Part shown: piece after piece, positions 24,347 through 33,185 of the stretch
Numbering within the stretch: the stretch's first letter is position 1
Layout of the letters: each line of letters opens with the position of its first letter
Source of the DNA: Mucilaginibacter gilvus
GTDB lineage: Bacteria > Bacteroidota > Bacteroidia > Sphingobacteriales > Sphingobacteriaceae
Length of the DNA: 64,000 bases
Reading direction: 5' to 3'
NCBI RefSeq assembly: GCF_004054195.1
Contig: NZ_SBIW01000006.1
Span: 131,653 to 195,652 of the forward strand
Translations under genes and position numbers: made by a program
The notes under the pieces: model-generated
Databases searched by the model: none
The model's input: only the letters and a program-made list of their open reading frames with translations
What the model was told of the DNA's origin: nothing

Positions 24347-24751
24347 ATGAACGGACGGTTCCCCATAGCTTTACATATCATGACATTGCTCTGCAGCGCG
24401 GAGGGTTTGCTGCCGTCAGAGTATATGGCTGGTAGCATCAATGTAAATTCGGCTTTGGTGCGTAAGGAGCTGAGCAATCTCATTAAAAATAAACTGGTAA
24501 GCAGCCAGGAAGGCAAAAACGGCGGTTATACCCTCGCCCGGTCTGCCGCGCAGATCACCCTGGCAGAAATCTACGAAACAGTAAAACCCCAATCCGTTTT
24601 GGGCCAGGCAAAAAATGAGCCCAACCCGGCCTGCCCTATCGGCAAGCAGATCAATCAGCATATAACAGCCCTGTACGTAGACGTGGATAAGGCGTTGATG
24701 CAAAGGCTGGGGAATACAACTTTATTGGCATTTGTAGCCAAATTCAATTAA
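24347..24751 (+). CDS. Rrf2-family transcriptional regulator (YwnA-like)
   Basis: 134 residues. Winged helix: FPIALHIMTLLCSAEGLLPSEYMAGSINVNSALVRKELSNLIKNKLVSSQEGKNGGYTLAR. It has a single C-terminal Cys in NPACPIGKQI rather than the three-Cys cluster of IscR/NsrR, so it probably senses through a thiol or another ligand, not an Fe-S cluster. It is followed 52 bp on by an NAD(P)H-binding oxidoreductase, a common pairing in which the regulator represses its partner. Both genes carry matching palindromes upstream. Confidence 0.92.
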   Translation: MNGRFPIALHIMTLLCSAEGLLPSEYMAGSINVNSALVRKELSNLIKNKLVSSQEGKNGGYTLARSAAQITLAEIYETVKPQSVLGQAKNEPNPACPIGKQINQHITALYVDVDKALMQRLGNTTLLAFVAKFN

Positions 24752-24767
24752 AAAATTTAAAACAAAC

Positions 24768-24786
24768 TGTAATATATTTAATTACA
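24768..24786. promoter_or_regulatory. Operator-like palindrome TGTAAT-N7-ATTACA (site 2)
   Basis: TGTAAT-atattta-ATTACA, the same half-sites and spacing as site 1, 17 bp before the oxidoreductase start. Confidence 0.7.
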
Positions 24787-24803
24787 ATTAAACAAACACA
24801 ATT

Positions 24804-25442
24804 ATGAAAGTAGCAGTAATAGGCGCGACAGGCTTTGTAGGCAGCGCGGTAGTAGCAGAAGGCTTATGCCGCGGGTATGAGATAACCGCTATCGTTCGCA
24901 ATACGGCAAAAGTGCAAAAGGCGGCAGGCGTAACCGCGATATCCGCAGATGTATATGATGCAGATGCACTGGCAGCCGCCCTATCCGGCCACGATGCCGT
25001 TATAAACGCGTTCAACGCCGGGTGGACAAACCCAAACCTGTACGATGATTTTACCAAGGGTTGCAACAGCATACAGGCAGCCGCGAAAAAAGCAGGGGTA
25101 AAACGCTATTTAACCGTTGGCGGTGCCGGCAGCCTATACATAGGCGAGCACCAACTGGTAGATTCTCCGCAGTTCCCGAAAGAGTACTATGCCGGTGCCT
25201 CTGCCGCCCGCGATTACCTTACTGCCCTGCGCAAAGAAGAAGATTTGGATTGGACTTTCCTGAGCCCGGCCATTAACCTGCACCCCGGCGAGCGCACCGG
25301 CACCTTCCGTTTGGGTACCGAAAACCCGGTGTTTGATGAGCACGGCAAAAATGATATTTCGGTAGCAGACTTAGCTGTGGCAATATTCAACGAGTTGGAG
25401 AACAACCAGTTTGTGAAGAGCAGGTTTACCCTGGGTTATTAA
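24804..25442 (+). CDS. NAD(P)-dependent oxidoreductase, NmrA/NAD(P)H-binding type
   Basis: 212 residues. Rossmann start MKVAVIGATGFVGSAVVAE (GATGFVG), followed by VINAFNAGW and RYLTVGGAGSLY. It is an atypical SDR without the YxxxK catalytic pair, similar to YwnB/YesF-like proteins paired with Rrf2 regulators. Likely controlled by the upstream repressor and used in electrophile or redox stress. Its 3' end overlaps the end of the convergent hypothetical gene by 17 bp. Confidence 0.9.
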   Translation: MKVAVIGATGFVGSAVVAEGLCRGYEITAIVRNTAKVQKAAGVTAISADVYDADALAAALSGHDAVINAFNAGWTNPNLYDDFTKGCNSIQAAAKKAGVKRYLTVGGAGSLYIGEHQLVDSPQFPKEYYAGASAARDYLTALRKEEDLDWTFLSPAINLHPGERTGTFRLGTENPVFDEHGKNDISVADLAVAIFNELENNQFVKSRFTLGY

Positions 25443-25776
25443 TGCTTTGGAATAATGAAATAATTGATTTCCAAATCCCACGATTTTCAGGGCGCGGATT
25501 TTCCCGTGCCCTGTTTTGCCTATCTGCTATTCCATATAATTTTTCGATAGCGCTTTCGTCGGAGCAATTAGCCTTAATTTGAGCGACGAGGTTTTCTTCA
25601 TATTCCTTCGATACAAGCTTCTTCTTAACTAAAAGAATATCTTGCAGTAAGCTTTTTATAAAGCCCCACTCTTCATCGGTTACAGATGCTTGTTCAGCCT
25701 TATTCCCTACCCGGATTAAATGATCCAAGTCGCCGCCGAACTTTTCATAAAAGGTTAAACTCTCATTTGTTAACAT
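25426..25776 (-). CDS. Hypothetical protein coupled to prmA
   Basis: 116 residues, mostly helical and charged (FYEKFGGDLDHLIRVGNKAEQ, WGFIKSLLQDILLVKKKLVSKEYEENL), ending in a hydrophobic ISLFQ segment. The start ATG overlaps the prmA stop (TAATG), so translation is coupled. No family recognised. Its 3' end overlaps the convergent oxidoreductase. Confidence 0.7.
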   Translation of the reverse strand: MLTNESLTFYEKFGGDLDHLIRVGNKAEQASVTDEEWGFIKSLLQDILLVKKKLVSKEYEENLVAQIKANCSDESAIEKLYGIADRQNRARENPRPENRGIWKSIISLFQSINNPG

Positions 25777-26612
25777 TATGAAACAAATTTCGCCGCCACC
25801 CAGTCTTTATCTTTTTTGTGGTTGATGTACGTTAGCCCGTATTCCCGGGCCGCGTTGGTGATGATCTCCAGGTCTGGAGTTTCATAAAAACCGCTGAAAT
25901 AGATCTCGCCGCCGGGTTTTAACACACTGGCATAACTTTCCATCTGGTCGAGCAGGATATTACGGTTGATGTTGGCGAGGATAGTATCATACTGTTCCGT
26001 TGGGATGGCATCTTTAGAACCGCATATAGCCTTAATATTCTGAATATTATTAAGCGCCGAGTTTTCGATAGTACTCTCATAACAAACGATATCATAGTCG
26101 ATAGCGGTAAGCTCCGCAGCGCCTAATTTGGCAGCGAGGATGGCTAATATACCAGTACCACAGCCCATATCCAGCACGTTTTTACCTGCAAAATCGTTCT
26201 CCAGCATCAAAGCCATCATCATTGCTGTTGTTTGATGATGCCCGGTACCGAAGGCCATTTTAGGATCTATAACAATCTCATACGGAAATTCCGGCTTAGG
26301 GGCATGGAAAGTGGCCCTTACAAATACCTGGCCGCTAACCTCTATCGGTTCAAAATTACTCTCCCAAACCTCGTTCCAGTTCTTCTGCTGAATAAGGGTG
26401 ATCTCATAACTAAAGGCGAACATTTCCCGATATTCAGCAAGGTGATTATCAAGCGTTTCCTGATTAAAATCATCCACTGGGATGTATGCTTTAAAGCCGG
26501 TTTCTACCTCTTCAAAAGTATCAAAACCTATCTCCCCCAAGGCCCCGATAAGCAGGTCCTGCTGGTAGTCTTCGGTAGTAATCGTAATGAAAAAGATTTC
26601 GTAGTAGTTCAT
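25776..26612 (-). CDS. prmA: Ribosomal protein L11 methyltransferase
   Basis: 278 residues from ATG 26612; a longer frame to 26648 adds residues encoded by repeat sequence. SAM-binding motif VLDMGCGTGILAILAAKLGA, preceded by MAFGTGHHQTT and followed by NINRNILLD, all typical of PrmA. It trimethylates ribosomal protein L11. The gene after it is translationally coupled. Confidence 0.94.
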   Translation of the reverse strand: MNYYEIFFITITTEDYQQDLLIGALGEIGFDTFEEVETGFKAYIPVDDFNQETLDNHLAEYREMFAFSYEITLIQQKNWNEVWESNFEPIEVSGQVFVRATFHAPKPEFPYEIVIDPKMAFGTGHHQTTAMMMALMLENDFAGKNVLDMGCGTGILAILAAKLGAAELTAIDYDIVCYESTIENSALNNIQNIKAICGSKDAIPTEQYDTILANINRNILLDQMESYASVLKPGGEIYFSGFYETPDLEIITNAAREYGLTYINHKKDKDWVAAKFVS

Positions 26613-26631
26613 GGGGAGAAGTATCAAGTAT

Positions 26632-26694
26632 TTAGTATCAAGTAGCAAGACTTATCCGGATACTTGATATCAGATACTTGCTACTTGATACTAA
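26632..26694. repeat. Inverted repeat TTAGTATCAAGTAGCAAG
   Basis: Perfect 18-bp arms (26632-26649 and 26677-26694) fill the gap between tpiA and prmA. The inner part repeats the words GATACTTGATATC. It would form a long hairpin in the tpiA-prmA transcript. Confidence 0.85.
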
Positions 26695-26700
26695 AACTAA

Positions 26701-27465
26701 TTAGTTAAACGCCTTAACAATATCCGTAAAATCGCGTGATTTTAGGGAAGCGCCGCCTATCAGGCCGCCATCGATATCTGCGCAGCCAAACAGTTCAGCC
26801 GCGTTTTTTGGGTTGCAGCTGCCACCGTAAAGTATGGTAGTTGCATCGGCCACGGCCTGGCTGTATTTAGCAGCAATTTCCTTGCGGATAAACGCGTGGA
26901 TCTCCTGTGCCTGATCTGATGTTGCGGTAACACCGGTACCAATTGCCCAAACAGGTTCGTAGGCCAAAACCAATGTACCAAACGCGTCTGCATCTAAATG
27001 AAAAACGCCCTCAACTAACTGGCTTTTAATGATATTGAAGTGTTTTTCGGCTTCACGCTCCTGTAAAGTTTCGCCAATACAAAAGATTGGCTTTAAGCCG
27101 TTTTTAAGCGCGGTATCAGTTTTTGTAGCAAGCAATTCGTTGTTTTCGCCAAAGTACTGGCGGCGCTCCGAGTGACCTAAAATAACGTATTCGGCACCGG
27201 TAGATTTTACTTGTTTGGCAGAAATTTCGCCGGTGTAAGCGCCAGATTCGGCCTGGTGCGCGTTTTGTGCGCCAATGGCAACATTGCTGTAGCCTTTTGC
27301 TAATGCCGCAAGGCTGTGCAGGTGTATAAACGGACTGCAAACAACCACTTGCTGGTTACCTGTTGCTTCGTCGTTAACCATGTTCACTACTTCAGAAAAC
27401 AAGGCTAAGCCCTCGCTGTAATCAAGGTTCATTTTCCAGTTTCCGGCTACAATTTTCTTTCTCAT
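26701..27465 (-). CDS. tpiA: Triosephosphate isomerase
   Basis: 254 residues, normal length. Lys11 in GNWKMN, catalytic His98 in GHSERR and Glu170 in AYEPVWAIG, and the phosphate loop GGSCNPKNA. It interconverts glyceraldehyde 3-phosphate and dihydroxyacetone phosphate in glycolysis. Same strand as prmA, with the hairpin repeat between. Confidence 0.97.
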   Translation of the reverse strand: MRKKIVAGNWKMNLDYSEGLALFSEVVNMVNDEATGNQQVVVCSPFIHLHSLAALAKGYSNVAIGAQNAHQAESGAYTGEISAKQVKSTGAEYVILGHSERRQYFGENNELLATKTDTALKNGLKPIFCIGETLQEREAEKHFNIIKSQLVEGVFHLDADAFGTLVLAYEPVWAIGTGVTATSDQAQEIHAFIRKEIAAKYSQAVADATTILYGGSCNPKNAAELFGCADIDGGLIGGASLKSRDFTDIVKAFN

Positions 27466-27477
27466 TGCTTTTAGTTT

Positions 27478-27567
27478 AGTCTATGGGCCATGGTCAATGG
27501 TCCACAGTATTTTTATTTTGTTGTTTACTTTTTATACTCTTTTCGCTATCGACCATGACTATGGACT
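27478..27567. repeat. Imperfect inverted repeat of CCATGGTC/ACTATGG words
   Basis: AGTCTATGGGCCATGGTC at 27478-27495 is matched imperfectly by the complement of about 27549-27566 (GACCATGACTATGGACTT). It lies between tpiA and the GlmU-like gene. Same class as the other word repeats. Confidence 0.5.
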
Positions 27568-27569
27568 TC

Positions 27570-28745
27570 CTATAAATCCCTCGTTAATTCAAACACGGTT
27601 TTTAATATATTTTGTTCCGCTTCGTTAAAGGTACGGTGCTCACGGCGGGCAAATACCCGGGCCGTAGTTTCCATTGCTTTGTTGTAGGCGTACTCTTCAA
27701 ACCCGCTGCTGCCTCCCCAGGCAAAATCGGGGATATGTGTGCTTGGATAGCCACCGCCAAAAACATTGGCGTTTACCCCTACCACCGTGCCGGTATTAAA
27801 CATGGTGTTAATGCCGCTTTTAGCATGATCTGCCATGATAAGGCCGCAAAACTGCAAGCCGGTATCACGGTAGCCCTTCGTAGTATAATCCCACAATTTT
27901 ACTGTCGAATAGTTATTCTTTAGGTTAGAATTATTGGTATCGGCACCTAAATTGCACCACTCGCCTACTACGGCGTTGCCTAAATACCCTTCGTGCCCTT
28001 TGTTGGAGTAGCCCCAAACCACTGCGTTGTTCACCTCACCGCCAATGCGGCAATATGGGCCAATAGTGGTAGCACCGTAAACCTTAGTGCCCATTTTCAA
28101 CTGCGAATACTCGCACAAAGCAAAAGGACCGCGGATGTTGGTACCTTCCCAAACCTCAGTATCATTAGCCAGATAAATAGGCCCGTTAACGGCACTGAAG
28201 GTACAGCACTCGGCCTGTGCGCCTTCTTCTGCAAAAAACGCATCACCGATGATGGTATTAGTGCTGCTGATGGTGGCACTTGTGCGGCCATTGGTCAGCA
28301 GCGCGAAATCCTTGCGGAGCTCGTCATCGTTGTTTCTAAAAATATGTTCGGGGTATTGGATACGTGTGACTTTGCTATCGTACTTAAGCGCGCCGGACAG
28401 GTAAATATCGGGCGAAAAGCTTTTGGCATCGGCCATATTAAGCCGCACAGCTATCAATACATCATCTAAAACGATAGCCTCACCGGTTTGCAATTCGCTG
28501 ATGATAGCAACCAGATTTTCATCCGGGCAAACAGAACCGTTGATGAAAAAATTATCGCTCTCAATAACCATCGGGAATTTTGCCTGCAGGTATTCTTCGG
28601 TGTAAAACGAGAACTCCCGAGCCATGTGTTTGCCCCATTTTTCGGCAATGGTAAGAATACCTATGCGCAGATCGGCAACCGGGCGGGTGAACGTTAGAGG
28701 CAGAAGGGTATTACGGGCGTTATCGTCGAAGAGAATGATTGCCAT
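27570..28745 (-). CDS. GlmU-family putative sugar nucleotidyltransferase/acyltransferase
   Basis: 391 residues. The N terminus MAIILFDDNARNTLLPLTFTRPVADLRIGILTI is the hallmark of the Bacteroidota GlmU-like family. The C-terminal half (about 150-340) is a left-handed beta-helix of hexapeptide repeats (AEECCTFSAVNGPIYLANDTEVWEG...). By family it combines nucleotide-sugar and acyltransferase folds, but the classical GlmU GxG(T/S)RM loop is absent, so the reaction is uncertain. Confidence 0.85.
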   Translation of the reverse strand: MAIILFDDNARNTLLPLTFTRPVADLRIGILTIAEKWGKHMAREFSFYTEEYLQAKFPMVIESDNFFINGSVCPDENLVAIISELQTGEAIVLDDVLIAVRLNMADAKSFSPDIYLSGALKYDSKVTRIQYPEHIFRNNDDELRKDFALLTNGRTSATISSTNTIIGDAFFAEEGAQAECCTFSAVNGPIYLANDTEVWEGTNIRGPFALCEYSQLKMGTKVYGATTIGPYCRIGGEVNNAVVWGYSNKGHEGYLGNAVVGEWCNLGADTNNSNLKNNYSTVKLWDYTTKGYRDTGLQFCGLIMADHAKSGINTMFNTGTVVGVNANVFGGGYPSTHIPDFAWGGSSGFEEYAYNKAMETTARVFARREHRTFNEAEQNILKTVFELTRDL

Positions 28746-28763
28746 GGGGCCAAAAATAAAAAA

Positions 28764-28786
28764 AGTCCCCCGGTAAACGGGGGACT
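28764..28786 (-). terminator. Terminator of rpmE2
   Basis: AGTCCCCCG/CGGGGGACT, a 9-bp GC-rich stem with a 5-nt loop, followed on the minus strand by TTTTTTTATTTTT. Confidence 0.9.
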
Positions 28787-28811
28787 CGTAAATATTTTAT
28801 TGAAAAAACAC

Positions 28812-29060
28812 TTATTTTTTGTTGTAACGGCTACGGAACTTGTCTATACGTCCGGCAGTATCAACTAACTTCATTTTACCTGTGTAGAACGGGTGTGAAG
28901 TGTGTGAAATTTCTAATTTAATCAGCGGATATTCATTGCCATCTTCCCATTTTACGGATTCGCGGCTATCGATGCATGATTTGGTTATGAAAGAATAGTC
29001 GTTAGACATATCCTTGAAAACAACTAACCTATAGTTTGATGGGTGCAGATCTTTTTTCAT
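28812..29060 (-). CDS. rpmE2: 50S ribosomal protein L31 type B
   Basis: 82 residues from ATG 29060 ([21 protein letters not shown]...). Type B insert and the end [24 protein letters not shown] are clear. It lacks the CxxC zinc ligands of type A L31, so it is the zinc-independent form. Single gene with a strong terminator. Confidence 0.95.
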   Translation of the reverse strand: MKKDLHPSNYRLVVFKDMSNDYSFITKSCIDSRESVKWEDGNEYPLIKLEISHTSHPFYTGKMKLVDTAGRIDKFRSRYNKK

Positions 29061-29251
29061 TGCTATTGTATACTTTTCTTTCTTATAAAAGAGGTGCAAA
29101 TATAGTAATATTTATTAAAACTGTAAAGCATAACTTAAAAAGTTTTTAACAGGTATGAATAGATTAGGTTTGGATAAAAAAACAGTAAATCTTACGATTA
29201 TCTAATAGATTCTTACTTCGTTGCTAATTGAGATTTAGTTATCTTAGGCTC

Positions 29252-29509
29252 ATGGATTTAATTATGGGTGCGATTTTAGTGAGCAATAAGATTCTAATTA
29301 ATACCGAAGCACCTGCATGGATGTACAGAGAAAATCCAATAGTTTTCTCAGGTTCTGAAGATGAAACGCATCTAAATAATCCATTAAATTTAAAAACTGT
29401 TTCCGCTGAACAATTAATTAAGATAGGCTATTCTTTAAAAGCAAATCTATTCGCCCCTATCAGCTCGTCCTTTGAAATGAATAATAAACAAACAATGGGT
29501 TCCGGTTGA
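29252..29509 (+). CDS. DUF2185/Imm33-like protein
   Basis: 85 residues from ATG 29252 (ATG 29264 also possible). The pattern GAILVSNKIL...APAWMYRENPIVFSGSEDETHLNNPLNLKTVSAEQLI...FAPISSSFEM follows DUF2185, which is used as an immunity domain (Imm33-like) beside polymorphic toxins and also occurs alone. No toxin or secretion gene is next to it; a tRNA gene is 170 bp downstream. AT-rich. Probably an orphan or remnant immunity gene. Confidence 0.6.
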   Translation: MDLIMGAILVSNKILINTEAPAWMYRENPIVFSGSEDETHLNNPLNLKTVSAEQLIKIGYSLKANLFAPISSSFEMNNKQTMGSG

Positions 29510-29646
29510 TAGACGTTAGCAAGAAGTAGAAACTGATCTCAATATTAATCAATAAACGATGCCGGTGTGGCGATCATGCCGGAATAAAGCTAATTATATC
29601 AAATAAAATATTAACCGACCACAAATCCAATAACGTAAAAAGAAAA

Positions 29647-29673
29647 AGCCCCTCTAAATTACTTAGAGAGGCT
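29647..29673 (-). terminator. Terminator of tRNA-Arg
   Basis: Minus strand AGCCTCTCTAA-gtaat-TTAGAGGGGCT, one wobble pair, followed by TTTTTCTTTTT. Confidence 0.85.
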
Positions 29674-29679
29674 TACCAG

Positions 29680-29753
29680 TGATCCCAATAGGATTCGAAC
29701 CTATGACCTACAGATTAGAAATCTGTTGCTCTATCCATCTGAGCTATAGGACC
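29680..29753 (-). tRNA. tRNA-Arg (anticodon TCT)
   Basis: 74 nt. The cloverleaf was checked by hand: acceptor GGTCCTA with TGGGATC (two G-U pairs), D stem GCTC/GAGC, anticodon stem ACAGA/TCTGT with loop TTTCTAA, variable AGGTC, T stem ATAGG/CCTAT with loop TTCGAAT, discriminator A. CCA is not encoded. Confidence 0.95.
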
Positions 29754-29899
29754 TGCATTATTTTGCGGTGCAAAGATGCAAATTTATACTTAAAATGGCA
29801 ATAGTTCGTTTACAGTTTTACTTTATAGAATTAACTATATCATTAATAAAACTTCTTTAAAGGTAATAAAACTTATCTTTACCCCCGAGGACTGTGAAC

Positions 29900-30133
29900 A
29901 TGGGCTTACCGCTGCGAATTACTTTTGATGACAAAGATTATGTGTACCAGATTGTTAACAGCAAACTGATAGGCCAAAACACCACCGAACTGGAACTTTT
30001 GCTCAACGGCGAAAAAGTTGAGTTGGTGAAGGATGCCAAAATGGTTTGGACGCTCAAAGAAGGCGATACCTCGTTAGATCCTAACCTGGTGCAGGCGTTG
30101 GGCCGGTCAGTTTCGCTACGGTTGCGGATGTAA
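29900..30133 (+). CDS. Hypothetical protein, 77 residues
   Basis: From ATG 29900 (a GTG lies two codons before): MGLPLRITFDDKDYVYQIVNSKLIGQNTTELELLLNGEKVELVKDAKMVWTL..., a small beta-rich soluble protein. The composition is clearly coding. No family recognised. Its stop codon abuts the end of the convergent membrane protein gene at 30134. Confidence 0.6.
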   Translation: MGLPLRITFDDKDYVYQIVNSKLIGQNTTELELLLNGEKVELVKDAKMVWTLKEGDTSLDPNLVQALGRSVSLRLRM

Positions 30134-30862
30134 TTATTGTTGTAGCCCGCCAAATACTTTATAATACATAATCCCCAGGATAGAAAGCATTACCAGCAAC
30201 ATCCACCAGGATCTTCGCTTGATGCTGCTATCAATTAAGTTGCTTGTGCGTATCGTATAAAAACTCCATGCCATTAAGGTGGTTAAAAGCGATCCACTCA
30301 CGACAACTACAATTTTATTATAACTGAGGTATAGGGCGGCCATCGCGCCAATTGTTGCCAGCATTAATAATGGTGCAAACCTTAACAGTAAGCTTTTCTT
30401 CTGCTGCAAGGAGACAGGTTTCACCGTCTCCAGGAAATTTTTTATTTCTTCACGCCTTTCTACATAAGGCATTATAAAAATATTGTTGCCTTTCCCCGGG
30501 CCATTAATACCCAGGTAACCTTCTTTGGTCTCAATAATGGTATCTACGTCGCTAAACAATATTTTTTTATCGGCCAGTCCGGCTTGTCTGCGCAAAAAAT
30601 GATCGTCGGCAATGGTGAGTTCATAGCTACCAAACATCGCTCTACTTCTTTTCTTTCCCTGCCAGACAGCAAAAACAACATATAGGATAATAATGACCAT
30701 ATATACCAGCACCGCTTGCCATCCCCCGGCATCCCCACCTTGCGAATAGTACGATATGGCCAAACCGGCAATTATGGCGACAAAGGTTAGCGGTACAGAT
30801 TTGGCAAGCACCTTTTTACTAAAAAGGTTAAAATCTTCGGGCTTGTTTTTATATTGAGGCAT
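30134..30862 (-). CDS. Membrane protein of unknown function, possible bacterial PH domain
   Basis: 242 residues. Two TM segments at the N terminus (about 22-40 and 49-66), a soluble part about 70-150 (GSYELTIADDHFLRRQAGLADKKILFSDVDTIIETKEGYLGI) that resembles YcxB-like/PH-type membrane proteins, and three TM segments from about 160 to the end. Single gene. Confidence 0.65.
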   Translation of the reverse strand: MPQYKNKPEDFNLFSKKVLAKSVPLTFVAIIAGLAISYYSQGGDAGGWQAVLVYMVIIILYVVFAVWQGKKRSRAMFGSYELTIADDHFLRRQAGLADKKILFSDVDTIIETKEGYLGINGPGKGNNIFIMPYVERREEIKNFLETVKPVSLQQKKSLLLRFAPLLMLATIGAMAALYLSYNKIVVVVSGSLLTTLMAWSFYTIRTSNLIDSSIKRRSWWMLLVMLSILGIMYYKVFGGLQQ

Positions 30863-31287
30863 AACTAAGGTTTACGGGCTGCTAATATAGTTATTGCACT
30901 GCTTTTTGCCTTATGCGCGGCCTGCATTTTACATCCGTGCAAATATTCAGGGTCGAAAAAAACACATGTCCGCACAAAAACCACCGTTTTAGTAGGCTAT
31001 TGTTAACCCGCTGGTAATATTGAATTAATAATTGTGAAAATATTACATATAATTGTACTCGTTACACCATGAGGTACAACGTGGTAAAGGCGGGTTTTAT
31101 ATGTTAATGTTACGGTTAATATTAAGCCCTAAAAGTGTTAGCAAAAAGCTTAAAAAGTTTAATTTTTTGCATAAAAAAGCAACTTACGCTGTATAATTTG
31201 CAAAAAATACCATTAAAAGTACCAAGTGTTTTTTTTACAATAAGTTAATCATACTTTTAACCCAATTTTTTAAAAACTCATTATTAT
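30863..31287. other. 425-bp AT-rich divergent intergenic region
   Basis: Divergent promoters of the membrane protein and the GlcNAc kinase must lie here. A TATAATTTG box-like sequence near 31190-31200 is the only promoter candidate I can point to. No gene, no repeat arms. Confidence 0.4.
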
Positions 31288-32148
31288 ATGATCATAATTG
31301 CTGACGGTGGCTCAACCAAAACAAATTGGTGCCTGGTTACTGAAGAAGGTAAAAAGGTGTATTTCAACACCGAAGGTTACAACCCGTATTTTGCTCCGAA
31401 AGAGTATATCATACAATCCCTAAAGGAGAGTTTGCCTACCGATCTGGAGAAGGATAATATCACTGAGGTTAACTATTACGGTGCCGGTTGTTCTACATCG
31501 GAGATGCGTAAGATAGTAGAAGAAGCCATGCAGGTGGTTTTCTCTAAATCGAAGGTGAACATTGGTCATGATCTGCTTGCTGCAGCCCGCGCATTGCTGG
31601 GTAACAACGAAGGTTTCGCCGCTATTTTAGGCACAGGTACCAATACCTGCATTTATGATGGTAAAGATGTAGTGAACAATATCGATTCGGGCGCTTACAT
31701 CCTGGGCGACGAAGGCAGCGGATGCTACATCGGCAAAAAGCTTTTGGTAGATTACCTGCGAGGCTACATGCCGGAGGCTGTCCGTAAAGCGTTTTGGGAA
31801 GAATTTAAATTAACACCTGATGATATCAACGAAATAGTTTACACCCAACCGCGTGCAAACCGTTTCTGTGCAAGCTTCAGCAAGTTTGTTTACGATAATA
31901 ACGTAAACATCGAATACTCACGCAACCTGGTGCGTACCTCTTTCGAGGATTTTTTTAAAAACCTGGTTACCCATTACCCCGATTATCAGAAATACACTTT
32001 CAATTGCATCGGTTCGGTGGGCTACAACTTCCGCAATGTATTGGAAGAAGTTTGTACCGAAAACGGCATGACCGTTGGCAACATCATCCGCTCTCCTATA
32101 GATAACCTGGTGAAATACCACCTGGAACTGGCACCAAGCAGTCTTTAG
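31288..32148 (+). CDS. N-acetylglucosamine kinase, BadF/BadG/BcrA/BcrD ATPase family
   Basis: 286 residues with an ASKHA fold. Phosphate-1 DGGSTKTNW at 6-14, the catalytic Asp region NIGHDLLAAARALLG, phosphate-2 ILGTGTNTCIYDG, GDEGSGCYIGKKL and the adenosine motif IGSVGYNF. It would phosphorylate GlcNAc (or another amino sugar) released by enzymes such as the GH20 hexosaminidase. A degenerate paralogue is at 34299-35147. Confidence 0.85.
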   Translation: MIIIADGGSTKTNWCLVTEEGKKVYFNTEGYNPYFAPKEYIIQSLKESLPTDLEKDNITEVNYYGAGCSTSEMRKIVEEAMQVVFSKSKVNIGHDLLAAARALLGNNEGFAAILGTGTNTCIYDGKDVVNNIDSGAYILGDEGSGCYIGKKLLVDYLRGYMPEAVRKAFWEEFKLTPDDINEIVYTQPRANRFCASFSKFVYDNNVNIEYSRNLVRTSFEDFFKNLVTHYPDYQKYTFNCIGSVGYNFRNVLEEVCTENGMTVGNIIRSPIDNLVKYHLELAPSSL

Positions 32149-32489
32149 AATCAAGAGGCGACAGTCTCAAGAGTCAAGAACCAAGACACAAGAATCAAGA
32201 TAAAATAAGAAAAGGGTCGAAAGCAAATGCTTTCGACCCTTTTCTATTACCGCATCGTCTTTGCGAGGAAGCGCAGCGACGAAGCAATCCCCGGCAAGCG
32301 GAGCGGACATGCAGAGCCGCTAATTAAATCCGCCCTGCTACGTGGCTTTGCCTGCCGAGGATTGCCACGCTTCGCAAAGACGTAGTAGTTATTAACAGTG
32401 AACGCCTGGATTAAATCCCAGGCGTTCAATGTTTTGTTTGTTTTGTCTCTTGGTTCTTGATTCTCTCCACTGACCTTACTGATCTGAAC
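32149..32489. repeat. Composite repeat block between two convergent genes
   Basis: Nested elements. An outer imperfect inverted repeat of CAAGAACCAAGA words lies at about 32171-32195 and 32440-32465. Inside, GAAAAGGGTCGAAAG hairpin 32209-32244 (terminator), a CGTCTTTGCGAGGAAGCG / CGCTTCGCAAAGACG pair at about 32256-32383 of the type repeated widely in Bacteroidota, and GAACGCCTGG hairpin 32400-32427. No gene. Confidence 0.75.
32209..32244 (+). terminator. Terminator after the GlcNAc kinase gene
   Basis: Perfect 15-bp stem GAAAAGGGTCGAAAG with a 6-nt loop, 60 bp past the stop. The A-rich and T-rich flanks would let it work both ways. Confidence 0.75.
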
Positions 32490-33185
32490 CTACTGCACCA
32501 AATTCAACTCATTCTGGAAGATCTTGGCGTACTTCCTCCTGTCGAACTTGTAGAGTTTGGCGGCACGGTACGATACGCCTTTCTGTTTCTCGTCCAGTTC
32601 TTTTAAAAAGCCGTAGCTCAGCATTTTCTTGCGGAAGTTGCGCTTATCCAGCTTTTTGTTCAGCACCGCCTCATACAGCGATTGCAGCTGCGTGAGCGTA
32701 AACTTCTCGGGCAATAACTCAAACGCTATAGGCTGGTAATTTAGCCTGCGGCGGATCTTGTTGAAGCCGGTGTTGAAAATTTCGCTGTGATCGAAGGCGA
32801 GCTTTGGCAGATCGTTCACCGGGTGCCAAAAAGCCGATTTGGCATATTGGGTAACCGGCTTTACTTCTTTTTGCCCGTTGATACGGATCAAAGCATAGTA
32901 GGCAACGGTTATAACACGCCCCTGCGGGTGACGTTTCACCTCGCCAAATGTATGGAACTGCTGCATGTGCAGATCGCGAAGGCCGGTAAGCTCGTATAAA
33001 ATACGCTCTGCGGCATCATCAATACTTTCATCTTGCTCAACAATGTAACCCGGTAATGCAAGCCAGTCTTTAAAGGGTTCCTCATTGCGTTCAATGAGTA
33101 GAATCTTTAATTCGCCAGCCTCAAATCCAAAAATCACACAGTCAATAGAAAATACTGAATCAAATGTTGGTAACTTTACTTCCAA
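32490..33185 (-). CDS. Nudix-domain transcriptional regulator (NrtR-like)
   Basis: 231 residues. The N-terminal Nudix fold (about 8-145) has a degenerate Nudix box: GYIVEQDESIDDAAERILYELTGL in place of the GX5EX7REUXEEXGU ligands, so hydrolysis is unlikely. The C-terminal winged helix (about 160-231) has FTLTQLQSLYEAVLNKKLDKRNFRKKMLSYGFLKELDEKQKG. This architecture is that of NrtR/AraR-type sugar-responsive regulators in Bacteroidota. It is divergent from pfkA with 126 bp between and is the natural candidate to control that operon. Confidence 0.88.
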   Translation of the reverse strand: MEVKLPTFDSVFSIDCVIFGFEAGELKILLIERNEEPFKDWLALPGYIVEQDESIDDAAERILYELTGLRDLHMQQFHTFGEVKRHPQGRVITVAYYALIRINGQKEVKPVTQYAKSAFWHPVNDLPKLAFDHSEIFNTGFNKIRRRLNYQPIAFELLPEKFTLTQLQSLYEAVLNKKLDKRNFRKKMLSYGFLKELDEKQKGVSYRAAKLYKFDRRKYAKIFQNELNLVQ

